The translations under genes and the position numbers were made by a program. From CAADGL01 sp964643885 (lineage in GTDB: Bacteria; Planctomycetota; Phycisphaerae; UBA1845; Fen-1342): DNA of 14,558 nucleotides. The stretch covers positions 1 to 14,558 of the forward strand of contig CAZXUI010000099.1 of assembly GCA_964643885.1 (NCBI GenBank). The letters are read 5' to 3'. Positions 6,715 through 14,505 of the stretch are shown piece by piece. A model generated the notes under the pieces. It was not told the origin of the DNA, searched no databases, and saw only the letters and a list, made by a program, of their open reading frames with translations. The first letter of the stretch is position 1; every line of letters starts with the position of its first letter.

Positions 6715-7650
6715 ATGGACGCGATGAGCGGCAACCCCCATTCCCATCCCCACCGCGGACCGAGCCGCATCGGCGCAACGCTCAAGGCCCTGGTGCGCAC
6801 CCGCGTCACCGCCGGCCTGCTGGTCATCCTGCCGCTCTACATCACCTTCGTCGTGGTCAAGTTCGTCTTCACCATCATGCGCGACTCGTCGCTCTGGCTG
6901 GTGGAGGCCTATCTGCGGACGCCGGGCGGAAAGACGCTGCTGGACCGGTGGGAAGTGCGCAGCATCTCGAACGGAACCGAGCAGCTCGTCACCGTTTCCG
7001 AGGCGCTCGAAGCGCTTCAGGACCGCCTCGGGCGCCTGCCCAACCGTGAGGAGTTCTTCGAGGTCCTCCCCCAGACGCTCCAGTGGGGCACCGCGATCGC
7101 GTCGGTCCTGCTGACGTTCCTCATCCTCTACGGGATCGGGCTCTTCGCGGCCAACGTCTTCGGCCGCCGGATCATCGAGGGCTTCGAGACGCTGCTCGAA
7201 CGGCTTCCGCTGGTGAAGACGGTCTACCGCTCGCTCAAGCAGATTCTGGCCACCTTCGCCGGCGACCAGACGCAGAACTTCCAGCGCGTCGCGCTGATTC
7301 CCTTCCCGGACCAGAGCATGCGGGCCGTCGGCTTCATCACCAACACCTTCCGCGACTCGGTGACCGACGAGGAGCTCTGCGCCGTCTTTATTCCCACGAC
7401 GCCCAACCCGACGACCGGCTACTTGCAGGTGATCCGCCGCGGCGATCTGACGGAGCTGAACTGGAGCGTCGAGGAGGCCGTGCGCGCGATCATGTCCGGC
7501 GGCATTCTCAAGCCGGACTTTCTGACCATCGTGCCCAACAAAAGTCTGCCGGCCGACGTGCGCGACATGGCCGGCCCGGCGCCGCTCCCCGAGCCCGACC
7601 GCCAGCAGGTCTCCAAGCTCTTCGGCGATCCCGCGGGCGAAGAGGGATAG
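6715..7650 (+). CDS. DUF502 family membrane protein
   Basis: A 311-aa protein with two membrane helices, at about residues 32-55 and 124-147, followed by a soluble C-terminal domain. Family-like features are LPLVKTVYRSLKQILATF (164-181), FIPTTPNPTTGYLQV (225-239) and an AIMSGGIL segment (258-265). DUF502 proteins are widespread and of unknown function. The stretch between the two helices is about 70 residues long and includes charged helical sequence (about 93-118), longer than I expect for the family. Purine-rich AGGAGAGGAG (6692-6701) and GGAG (6710-6713) lie upstream. The ATG at 6715 is 1 nt from the nearer one; the ATG at 6724 is spaced 10 nt from it and is a realistic alternative start. 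The gene is transcribed alone, divergent from the AGCS gene and convergent with nadA. Confidence 0.9.
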   Translation: MDAMSGNPHSHPHRGPSRIGATLKALVRTRVTAGLLVILPLYITFVVVKFVFTIMRDSSLWLVEAYLRTPGGKTLLDRWEVRSISNGTEQLVTVSEALEALQDRLGRLPNREEFFEVLPQTLQWGTAIASVLLTFLILYGIGLFAANVFGRRIIEGFETLLERLPLVKTVYRSLKQILATFAGDQTQNFQRVALIPFPDQSMRAVGFITNTFRDSVTDEELCAVFIPTTPNPTTGYLQVIRRGDLTELNWSVEEAVRAIMSGGILKPDFLTIVPNKSLPADVRDMAGPAPLPEPDRQQVSKLFGDPAGEEG

Positions 7651-7684
7651 GCGCGCCATGCAACGCGCGACGCCCGGACGCGGA

Positions 7685-8824
7685 CTATCGGACGCCCACC
7701 GCCTGCGCCGGCCGCAACGCCAGCATGCGATCCAGCGCGATCCGCGACCAGTTTCGCGTGTGCTCGTCCACCGAGATCTGATTGACGAGCGTCCCCTCCG
7801 CCAGGTTTTCCAGCGCCCAATACAGATGCTTCAAGTCGATGCGGTACATCGTCGTGCAAAGGCACTGAATACCGGCCACGCTGCGGATGTGCTTGTCCGG
7901 GTGCTGCCTGGCCAGACGCGAGATCAGGTGGACTTCGGTGCCGATCGCCCAGTAGGAGCCCGGCGCCGAATCGCGCACCGTGCGGATGATGAACTCCGTG
8001 CTGCCGACCAGGTCCGCCTCCTGGCAGACCTCCCACGAGCACTCGGGGTGCACCAGGATCCGCCAAGGCTCGCTCGCCGCCCGCAGCGCCCGCACCTGCT
8101 GAAGATTGAAAAGCTGATGAACCGAGCAGTGACCCTTCCACAGGATCACACGCGCGTCGCGCACCTGCTCCGGCCGCAGCCCGCCCTCCGGCTCGCGCGG
8201 GTCATAGACGACCATGCTCTCCAGCGGCCAGCCCAGGGCATAGGCTGTGTTGCGACCCAGGTGCTGGTCGGGCAGAAAGAAGACCTTGTGGCCGGCGCTC
8301 GCGTCGCCGCCCGGCTCGGCCCCGTGCAGCGCCCACTCCAGCACCATCTTCGCATTCGAGCTCGTGCAGCAGGCCCCGTCATGCTCGCCCACGAACGCCT
8401 TCACCGCCGCCGACGAGTTCACATAGGTGATCGGCGTGATCGGCACACCCGCCCACTCGCTCAGCAGCGGCCAGGCCGCCCGAAGCTGATCGATGTGGGC
8501 CATGTCCGCCATGCTGCAACCGGCCGACAGGTCCGGCAGCACGACCTTCTGGTGCGGCTCCGTCAGGATATCGGCCGACTCGGCCATGAAGTGCACGCCG
8601 CAGAAAACGATGAACTCCGCCTCGGTCTGCTCGGCCGCGAGCTGGCTGAGCTTCAGGCTGTCGCCGGTGAAGTCGGCGAACTCGATCACGTCATCCTGCT
8701 GATAGTGATGCCCGAGGATCACCAGCCGCTTGCCCATCTGCTTCTTGATGCGGCGGATGCCCTCCCTCAGCTCCTCCTCGCTCATCTGCGAGTAACGAGG
8801 GTGCAGCGGTCTTTGAAACAGCAT
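7685..8824 (-). CDS. nadA: Quinolinate synthase NadA
   Basis: NadA condenses iminoaspartate with dihydroxyacetone phosphate to make quinolinate, the precursor of NAD, and carries an oxygen-sensitive [4Fe-4S] cluster. The 379-aa product shows the family motifs in order: LGHHYQ (37-42), GDSLKLS (54-60), FCGVHFMAES (74-83), LSAGCSMADMA (99-109), YVNSSAAVKAFVGEH (134-148), TSSNAKMV (154-161), LPDQHLGRNTA (184-194), WKGHCSVH (229-236), HPEC (259-262) and GTEVHLI (295-301). The likely cluster ligands are Cys75, Cys233 and Cys321 or Cys323. I start at ATG 8824 because GGGAG lies about 6 nt upstream; a GTG at 8872 would add 16 residues with no homology. The gene lies 51 bp behind the VanZ-like gene on the same strand. 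No NadB or NadC gene is in the window. Confidence 0.97.
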   Translation of the reverse strand: MLFQRPLHPRYSQMSEEELREGIRRIKKQMGKRLVILGHHYQQDDVIEFADFTGDSLKLSQLAAEQTEAEFIVFCGVHFMAESADILTEPHQKVVLPDLSAGCSMADMAHIDQLRAAWPLLSEWAGVPITPITYVNSSAAVKAFVGEHDGACCTSSNAKMVLEWALHGAEPGGDASAGHKVFFLPDQHLGRNTAYALGWPLESMVVYDPREPEGGLRPEQVRDARVILWKGHCSVHQLFNLQQVRALRAASEPWRILVHPECSWEVCQEADLVGSTEFIIRTVRDSAPGSYWAIGTEVHLISRLARQHPDKHIRSVAGIQCLCTTMYRIDLKHLYWALENLAEGTLVNQISVDEHTRNWSRIALDRMLALRPAQAVGVR

Positions 8825-8875
8825 GATCTCTCCCGGTCCCCTGAAGACCGCCCCCTGTACAGCGCTCCCCACGCA

Positions 8876-9297
8876 TTATCTTACCTCGCGCCGGCCGAAT
8901 CCAGTCGCCCGGGGCTGCCGGCGGCGGTACCACTCGAGCAGTCCGAGAACCAGCACGATTCCCGCGACGTCGGCCAGCCAGTCGAATACGTCCGGCCCGC
9001 GGTTCACGAATCCCTGCAAGTACTCATCGGCGGCCGCATAGCTCACCAGCAGGATGCCGGCCAGCCAGACGAAGCGCGGCGAAAGCGGACGGTGAAACAC
9101 CTGCGCGAACCGCCAGAAGAGGAACGCCAGCAGCCCGTACGCCAGCATGTGATGCAGCTTGTCGGATTTCGGGATCGGCCCGGTCAGCTCCAGCCGCGGA
9201 AAGTGCGTCGCGCTGAAGAGAAAGATCCAGTACGCCGGCAGCGCCCGCACATACCAGCGGTCCCAGGCTTCGCGCGACCGCAGCCAGGCCGGCCAGC

Positions 9298-9301
<4 letters not shown>
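8876..9301 (-). CDS. VanZ-like membrane protein
   Basis: A 141-aa protein with four hydrophobic segments, at about residues 17-33, 50-68, 77-92 and 107-124. VanZ-like features are SDKLHHMLAYGLLAF (46-60) and DEYLQGFVNRGPDVFDWLAD (92-111), which carry the conserved Asp/His and Asp-Glu-x-x-Gln residues seen in the family. VanZ was named from teicoplanin-resistance clusters, but most homologues, including this stand-alone form, have no assigned activity. There is no antibiotic-resistance context here. The ATG at 9301 overlaps the parA stop by 4 bp (ATGA), and no separate ribosome-binding site is visible, so translational coupling to parA is likely. Confidence 0.88.
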
Positions 9302-10320
<1,019 letters not shown>

Positions 10321-10327
10321 GCGCCGC

Positions 10328-10333
10328 AGTATA
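10328..10333 (-). promoter_or_regulatory. Candidate -10 box giving a leaderless parA mRNA
   Basis: TATACT on the minus strand ends exactly 7 nt before the parA ATG (10320), so transcription would begin at or next to the A of the start codon. No Shine-Dalgarno sequence lies between. I see no good -35 at 16-18 nt. The box matches the sigma-70 -10 consensus at 5 of 6 positions. Confidence 0.4.
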
Positions 10334-10418
10334 GACCGTTTTCCCGCCGCGAGAGAACAACCCCCGCCGCCCGCCGAACGCGCCGCCAGCAAACCCGTCC
10401 GCCGCGGCCCGCTGCGAC

Positions 10419-10424
10419 TACAAT
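10419..10424 (+). promoter_or_regulatory. Candidate -10 box for the DUF255 gene
   Basis: TACAAT (5 of 6 consensus) lies 37 bp before the ATG at 10462, with the predicted start of transcription near 10431. No clear -35 is visible. It shares the short divergent region with the parA promoter candidate. Confidence 0.35.
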
Positions 10425-10461
10425 CCCCAGAGCCTCCGTTCAGCCGAGGGTGTCAGCGCGC

Positions 10462-12726
10462 ATGATTCGATCGACCTGGATTCTCCTGCCGGCGCTGCTG
10501 CTCGCGTGCAGCGGGCAGCACCGCGAGGAAAGCACCATGACCGCGGCAGAAAAGACCGCTCACACGAACCGCCTGATCCACGCCGCCTCCCCCTACCTCC
10601 AGCAGCACGCCCACAACCCCGTCGACTGGTACGAGTGGGGCCCCGAGGCCCTCGAAAAGGCCCGCCAGGAGAACAAGCCCATCTTCCTGAGCATCGGCTA
10701 CTCCGCCTGCCACTGGTGCCACGTCATGGCGCACGAGAGCTTCGAGGACGAGCAGACCGCGGCCGTCATGAACCGCTACTTCGTCAACATCAAGGTCGAC
10801 CGCGAAGAGCGGCCGGACATCGACGACATCTACATGCAGGCCACGCTGATCGTGAACCGCGGCCAGGGCGGCTGGCCCATGAGCGTCTGGATGACGCCCG
10901 ACCTGAAACCCTTCTTCGCCGGCACATATTTCCCGCCCGAATCACGATTCGGCCGGCCCGGCTTCCGCGACCTGTGCGAGCGCGTCGGCCAGCTCTGGGA
11001 GGCGGACCGCGACGCCCTGACGGCCGACGCCGAGCGCCTGGCCGGCCTCGTGCGGCAATCGCTCACCCCGCAGGCCGGCGGCGGCCAGCAGTTCTCGCTT
11101 GAGCAGCTCGACCGCGTGGCCATGCTGCTGGCCGAGCACTTCGACGAAACGCATGGCGGGATTCTCAGCGGCGGGACGAACAAGTTTCCGCCCAGCATGG
11201 CGATGGAGCTGATGCTGCGGGCGGCCACCCGGCACGGCTACCGCACCGGCGGCGAATCCGCGGCCGCGGCCGACCGGCCGGCCCCGGCCGGCTCGCCCGC
11301 CTCGCGGCCGGCCGTCGATCCGCAGCGGCTGGTCAGTCTGGTCGAGCGGACGCTCGACCGGATGGCCCGCGGGGGCATCTACGACCACCTGGCCGGCGGC
11401 ATCGCCCGCTACAGCACGGACGTCCGCTGGCTGGTGCCGCACTTCGAGAAGATGCTCTATGACCAGGCACTGGTCAGCGGCGCCTACCTGTCCGCGTATC
11501 AACTGACGGGCAAGCCGGAGTATGCCCGCGTCGCCCGCAGCATCTTCGAGTACGTGCTGGCCGACCTTCAGTCGCCACAGGGCGGTTTCTACAGCGCCCG
11601 CGACGCTGACAGCGAAGGCGAAGAGGGCAAGTTCTACGTCTGGACCCGGGCGGAGATTCTCGCCGCGCTCGACAAGGAGGACGGCGAGCTGTTCTGCTCG
11701 GCCTATGACGTGAGCGACGCCGGCAACTGGGACGACCCGCACGCACCCGGCGTCGAGAAGAACATTCTGCATCTTCCGCGCGAGCTCGACGTGGTCGCGA
11801 AGCTGTACGGTATCGAGCGGCCGGAGCTTGAGCGCCGCCTGGCCGCCTGCCGGGCGAAGTTGCTGGACGTGCGCAGCCGCCGGGTGCCGCCGCACCGCGA
11901 CGAGAAGATCCTGGCCGAATGGAACGGGCTGATGATCGCCGCACTGGCCCGGGGCGGCGCGATCCTGGACGAGCCGCGCTACACCGACGCGGCGGCCCGG
12001 GCGGCGCGGTTCATTCTCGAAAAACAGTTCAAGGACGGCCGGCTGCTGCGTTCGTGGCGCGACGGCCGCGTGCTGGAGGCCGCGTTTCTGAGCGACTACG
12101 CCGCGATGATCGAGGGATTGCTCGATCTCTACGAGGCCACCTTCGACCGCGCGTGGCTCGATCATGCCCTGCGCCTCAACGACGCCGTGATCGAGCACTA
12201 CGCCGACGAGCAGCACGGCGGCTTTTACTTCACGGCCGACGACCACGAAACCCTGCTGACGCGCAACAAGGACATCCGCGACGGGGCGGTTCCCAGCGGA
12301 AACTCCGTGCAGCTCATGAACCTGCTGCGCCTGGCGACGATCTTCGACCGCGACGACCTGCGCAAGCTCGCCGAGCGCTCCATGCAATGCTTCGCCAGCG
12401 ACGTGCTGCAATCGCCGGCCGCCTCCGAGCGCTTCCTGGCGGCCGTCGAGTTCGCCCTGGCCGGGCCGGTCGAGATTGCCGTCGTCGGCGACCCGGCCGC
12501 GCCGGCCACGCGCGAGCTGCTGGCGGCGGTGCAGCGCACCTATCTGCCGAACCGCGTGCTGATGCTGCTCGACCCGCGCGTGCCGGACCGCAGCCCCACC
12601 TCGCCGCTGCTGGCCGGCCGCGAGATGATCGACGGCCGGCCGACGGCCTACGTCTGCCGCGAATATGCCTGCAAACTGCCGGTTACGACGGCGGGGGAGC
12701 TCAGCGGGCAGCTCGCGGAGCGGTGA
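10462..12726 (+). CDS. DUF255 (YyaL/SSP411-type) thioredoxin-fold protein with six-hairpin domain, probable lipoprotein
   Basis: A 754-aa protein. Residues 1-16 look like a lipoprotein signal peptide with lipobox LLAC (Cys16). The DUF255 thioredoxin-like domain spans about 35-200, with TNRLIHAASPYL (35-46), HNPVDWYEWG (51-60) and the redox motif SACHWCHVM (81-89; Cys83 and Cys86). The rest, to about residue 730, is the all-alpha six-hairpin (epimerase-like) domain, including RGGIYDHLAGG, HFEKMLYDQA and SARDADSEGEEGKFYVW. An Ala/Pro-rich linker (about 256-283) interrupts it. The biochemical role of the family is unresolved. A second start at ATG 10537 (MTAAEK) has a better ribosome-binding site (GAGGAAAG, about 5 nt upstream) and would give a cytoplasmic 729-aa form. 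The upstream open frame back to 9547 is antisense to parA and not coding. Confidence 0.93.
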   Translation: MIRSTWILLPALLLACSGQHREESTMTAAEKTAHTNRLIHAASPYLQQHAHNPVDWYEWGPEALEKARQENKPIFLSIGYSACHWCHVMAHESFEDEQTAAVMNRYFVNIKVDREERPDIDDIYMQATLIVNRGQGGWPMSVWMTPDLKPFFAGTYFPPESRFGRPGFRDLCERVGQLWEADRDALTADAERLAGLVRQSLTPQAGGGQQFSLEQLDRVAMLLAEHFDETHGGILSGGTNKFPPSMAMELMLRAATRHGYRTGGESAAAADRPAPAGSPASRPAVDPQRLVSLVERTLDRMARGGIYDHLAGGIARYSTDVRWLVPHFEKMLYDQALVSGAYLSAYQLTGKPEYARVARSIFEYVLADLQSPQGGFYSARDADSEGEEGKFYVWTRAEILAALDKEDGELFCSAYDVSDAGNWDDPHAPGVEKNILHLPRELDVVAKLYGIERPELERRLAACRAKLLDVRSRRVPPHRDEKILAEWNGLMIAALARGGAILDEPRYTDAAARAARFILEKQFKDGRLLRSWRDGRVLEAAFLSDYAAMIEGLLDLYEATFDRAWLDHALRLNDAVIEHYADEQHGGFYFTADDHETLLTRNKDIRDGAVPSGNSVQLMNLLRLATIFDRDDLRKLAERSMQCFASDVLQSPAASERFLAAVEFALAGPVEIAVVGDPAAPATRELLAAVQRTYLPNRVLMLLDPRVPDRSPTSPLLAGREMIDGRPTAYVCREYACKLPVTTAGELSGQLAER

Positions 12727-12828
12727 TCGGGCCAATTGTCGCCCCGCCGGCGCGGAATGCCATCGGCCGAGGCCCTGTACGAGCACCTCTCGATTCACAT
12801 CGAAGCGGATCGGCGCAGCGGCTGAGAT

Positions 12829-12917
12829 CGCACCGAAGGTGCGCGGCAGAATAGCCCAAGGCAAGCGAGCGCCGCCCTGGGTGAGCGAACGTCGAGTGTA
12901 GCACGCTGAAAGCGTGC
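12829..12917. repeat. Intergenic element of three successive hairpins
   Basis: Three stems follow each other. CGCACC-GAA-GGTGCG (12829-12843) has a perfect 6-bp stem. CCCAAGGC...GCCCTGGG (12855-12881) has 7 of 8 pairs. GCACGCT-GAA-AGCGTGC (12901-12917) has a perfect 7-bp stem. The first and last have the same GAA triloop. From general knowledge, planctomycete and verrucomicrobial genomes carry many intergenic elements of this build; membership in a known family was not tested. It lies about 100 bp behind the DUF255 stop and could act as its 3' end structure. Confidence 0.65.
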
Positions 12918-12986
12918 GGCAGGCGGAGTTGAGCAGGAATCGCCAAGCCGCGGGTGGGCGGTCAGAATCTCGAACGAGCCGGCCAC

Positions 12987-13010
12987 GACCGGCCAGAGCC
13001 CGGTCCCCCA
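12987..13010 (+). repeat. Dispersed copy of the GACCGG...GGTCCCCCA repeat
   Basis: GACCGGCCAGAG followed by CCCGGTCCCCCA matches the 24-bp unit that is tandem at 14506-14558 at all but two positions. It stands alone here, upstream of the 60-aa gene. No function is evident. Confidence 0.7.
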
Positions 13011-13095
13011 TCCTTCCAGAGGCTCGTCCCCAACTCTGCGAAGCCGCCGCCGCGATTTATCGGACACCTTCTAACCCCGACCGCCGCCGCTGGTC

Positions 13096-13101
13096 TATCA
13101 T
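13096..13101 (+). promoter_or_regulatory. Candidate -10 box of the small exported protein gene
   Basis: TATCAT (5 of 6 consensus) lies 74 bp before the ATG at 13176. No good -35 is seen at standard spacing. It is supported mainly by its position in front of a gene with a strong ribosome-binding site. Confidence 0.3.
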
Positions 13102-13175
13102 CGCAGTGAGGATTCCGCGCGCCGGCCGCGATCGCGTGGCCACTCGGCCGCGCGGCCAGGCGAGAGGAGAACGCG

Positions 13176-13358
13176 ATGCGACGATTCGTGCTGCGAGCCC
13201 TGCCGCTGCTGCTGGCCTTCGCCCCCGCCACGCTGATGCAGTCCAGTTGCGTCGTCTGGGTGCCGGGCGAGGGGTTCGGCTACTTCAACGCCGACGAGGA
13301 CGACACCGAGGACTTCCTGGACGAGGTCGAGGACTTCTTCGACGACCTGTTCGACTGA
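13176..13358 (+). CDS. Small exported acidic protein, function unknown
   Basis: A 60-aa protein with a strong ribosome-binding site (GAGAGGAG, ending 6 nt before the ATG). The N-terminus is a typical signal peptide: Arg2, Arg3 and Arg7, then a hydrophobic core at about 8-20. It ends in LMQSSC, with Cys25 as a possible lipidation or disulphide cysteine; the lipobox is not canonical because position -3 is Gln. The mature part is only about 35 residues, and its last 23 residues (38-60) contain 13 Asp/Glu interspersed with Phe and Leu. I do not recognise a family. The acidic, aromatic tail could bind cations or a partner protein, but this is speculation. It is flanked on both sides by repeat-rich DNA and stands alone. 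Confidence 0.7.
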   Translation: MRRFVLRALPLLLAFAPATLMQSSCVVWVPGEGFGYFNADEDDTEDFLDEVEDFFDDLFD

Positions 13359-13369
13359 GCCGGCGTGAT

Positions 13370-13488
13370 CCGAGCCGCGACCGCTCGCCCCAGACACAGC
13401 GTGTCCGGCATAACGGAGCGGGACGGGGGTGGCGCAGATCCCGCGTGAACCGAGCCGCGACCGTCAGGGAGCGGGCTGAGGGTGGCGC
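13370..13488 (+). repeat. Two direct copies of a CCGAGCCGCGACCG repeat
   Basis: Copy 1 (13370-13435) and copy 2 (13450-13488) both start CCGAGCCGCGACCG and end with GAGCGGG and GGGTGGCGC. Copy 1 has about 25 extra bases in the middle, including a small hairpin GACAC-AGC-GTGTC (13393-13405). A third, inverted copy is at 13595-13620. The element begins 12 bp after the stop of the 60-aa gene. Confidence 0.75.
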
Positions 13489-13574
13489 GCCGCCCGCGCC
13501 AGCGCCTGGTGACATTCACCTATTCCGTGTGCTGATTTATCTTGTCAGGTGTGCGCGTGTCGGCGCGCGTACGC

Positions 13575-13710
13575 GGGGAGCGCTTCCGAAACCGCCCGCT
13601 CCTTCACGGTCGCGGCTCGGAGCAGAACCTGCGGGCGTCTCGCCCACAACTCGCGCCGAACCGCGGCACACGGGTCTCCGCGTTCTCCCAGCCGTGATGC
13701 AGTATTGAAG
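13575..13710. repeat. Dispersed intergenic repeat, copy B (interrupted)
   Basis: The left end GGGGAGCG (13575-13582) and the main part GCGGGCGTCTCGCCC... (13631-13710) correspond to copy A at 2753-2839. About 49 bp between them hold the inverted CCGAGCC unit. The right end comes within 10 bp of the stop codon of the zinc-ribbon gene, the same position and orientation as copy A has to its gene. The hairpin closing pair is altered here (CGCCCAC instead of CGCCCGC). Confidence 0.7.
13595..13620 (-). repeat. Inverted copy of the CCGAGCCGCGACCG repeat
   Basis: Read on the minus strand, the 26 bp match positions 13450-13475 with two mismatches. It sits between GGGGAGCG (13575-13582) and CGGGCGTCTCGCCC (from 13632). 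These two pieces are contiguous in repeat copy A, so this unit appears to interrupt copy B. Confidence 0.7.
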
Positions 13711-13720
13711 ACTGACATCG

Positions 13721-14134
13721 CTAACGCTCGGCCGACCAGCCGGCGAGCATCCGCTCCCCCTCGTCACCCGGCCGCGGCGCTGCGCCGGCCGGCGGATCGG
13801 CCGCCTGGGCCGGCGCGTCTGAGATCAGCCCCGCCCGGCGGGCCTCGCGATGGCAGTACCAGCAGAGCCGCGAGCCGTCCGGCAGGTTATAGACAACGTC
13901 GAAGACGTTGCCGCAAATGTCGCAGGCGCCGTGCGACGCGGGCGGCAGCGGGTCGCCATTCTCGTCGTAGCGCGTCCGCCGCATCTCCCGCTCGACCAGC
14001 ACGCGCTGCCAGCGCCACCAGGCCAGTTTGATCGCGATCCAGACCACCACGACCAGTACCAGCCCGACCACGCCGCAAAACAGCAATCCGATCAGCAGGA
14101 AGATGTTCTGGGCGAACATCTCGATTTGCGACAT
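13721..14134 (-). CDS. Membrane-anchored zinc-ribbon protein, function unknown
   Basis: A 137-aa protein with one long hydrophobic N-terminal segment (about residues 11-38). A basic stretch (WRWQRVLVEREMRRTR, 40-55) probably marks the cytoplasmic side. Next comes a four-cysteine zinc-ribbon-like module: CDIC (71-74) and CWYC (91-94), with 16 residues between the pairs. The last 35 residues are Ala/Pro-rich and probably disordered. No named family is recognised. Such modules commonly bind zinc structurally and mediate protein or nucleic-acid contacts. The ATG at 14134 has GGGAG about 9-10 nt upstream. The gene is alone on its strand, with repeats on both sides. Confidence 0.8.
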   Translation of the reverse strand: MSQIEMFAQNIFLLIGLLFCGVVGLVLVVVVWIAIKLAWWRWQRVLVEREMRRTRYDENGDPLPPASHGACDICGNVFDVVYNLPDGSRLCWYCHREARRAGLISDAPAQAADPPAGAAPRPGDEGERMLAGWSAER

Positions 14135-14324
14135 CGCGCACCGCTCCCTGAAGCACCGGCCGGCCGGCCCGCGCAGATGAGTCGTTCAGAAAGCCAGTAC
14201 GGAAACCGCCGCCGCAGGCCGCAATCGCCAACGGACCCGGCGCCGACATTCCGGGCGGCTCGAGGATTCAGGCAGCAGGAAAGTCATCAACCTCGAAAAG
14301 GCCCGCGGGAGGGGGGCCTGCCAC

Positions 14325-14345
14325 CTGTCACTTGTCACCTGTCAC
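14325..14345 (+). repeat. Three tandem copies of a 7-bp unit (YTGTCAC)
   Basis: CTGTCAC, TTGTCAC and CTGTCAC follow each other without gaps. They may be a simple tandem repeat or a protein-binding array; nothing nearby decides it. Confidence 0.75.
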
Positions 14346-14505
14346 GCTGGTGCGGGTTTGGCCCCTTTTGTGCTGTGATCCGGGACGAAGGCCCCACAAG
14401 ATACGGAGGGGGGCGCGACGCGATCCACGGGTTACGCTCGTCCGCCTGGCGGCGGACTCGCTTCACCGGTGGCCAGCGCCCTTGGCCGCTCCGCGGCCAT
14501 ATGCT

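Larger units (their letters stand above)
12727..13175. other. Intergenic region, 449 bp, repeat-bearing
   Basis: No gene is supported here. It holds the triple-hairpin element (12829-12917), one copy of the GACCGG-type repeat (12987-13010) and the leader and promoter candidate of the small exported protein. Open frames through it lack ribosome-binding sites and family resemblance. Confidence 0.7.
13359..13720. other. Intergenic region, 362 bp, almost entirely repeats
   Basis: This holds the two direct CCGAGCCGCGACCG repeats, a roughly 85-bp stretch with no recognised feature (about 13489-13573, locally AT-richer near ATTTATCTTGTC) and repeat copy B with an inverted CCGAGCC unit inside. No gene is supported. 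Confidence 0.7.

Noticed and set aside
7651..7684. Possible bidirectional terminator between the convergent DUF502 and nadA genes
   Set aside because: Only a 5-bp GCGCG/CGCGC stem without a T-run is present, which is too weak to call.
10942..13011. Minus-strand open frame of 689 codons antisense to the DUF255 gene
   Set aside because: The DUF255 product has continuous domains and motifs; the antisense translation has none.
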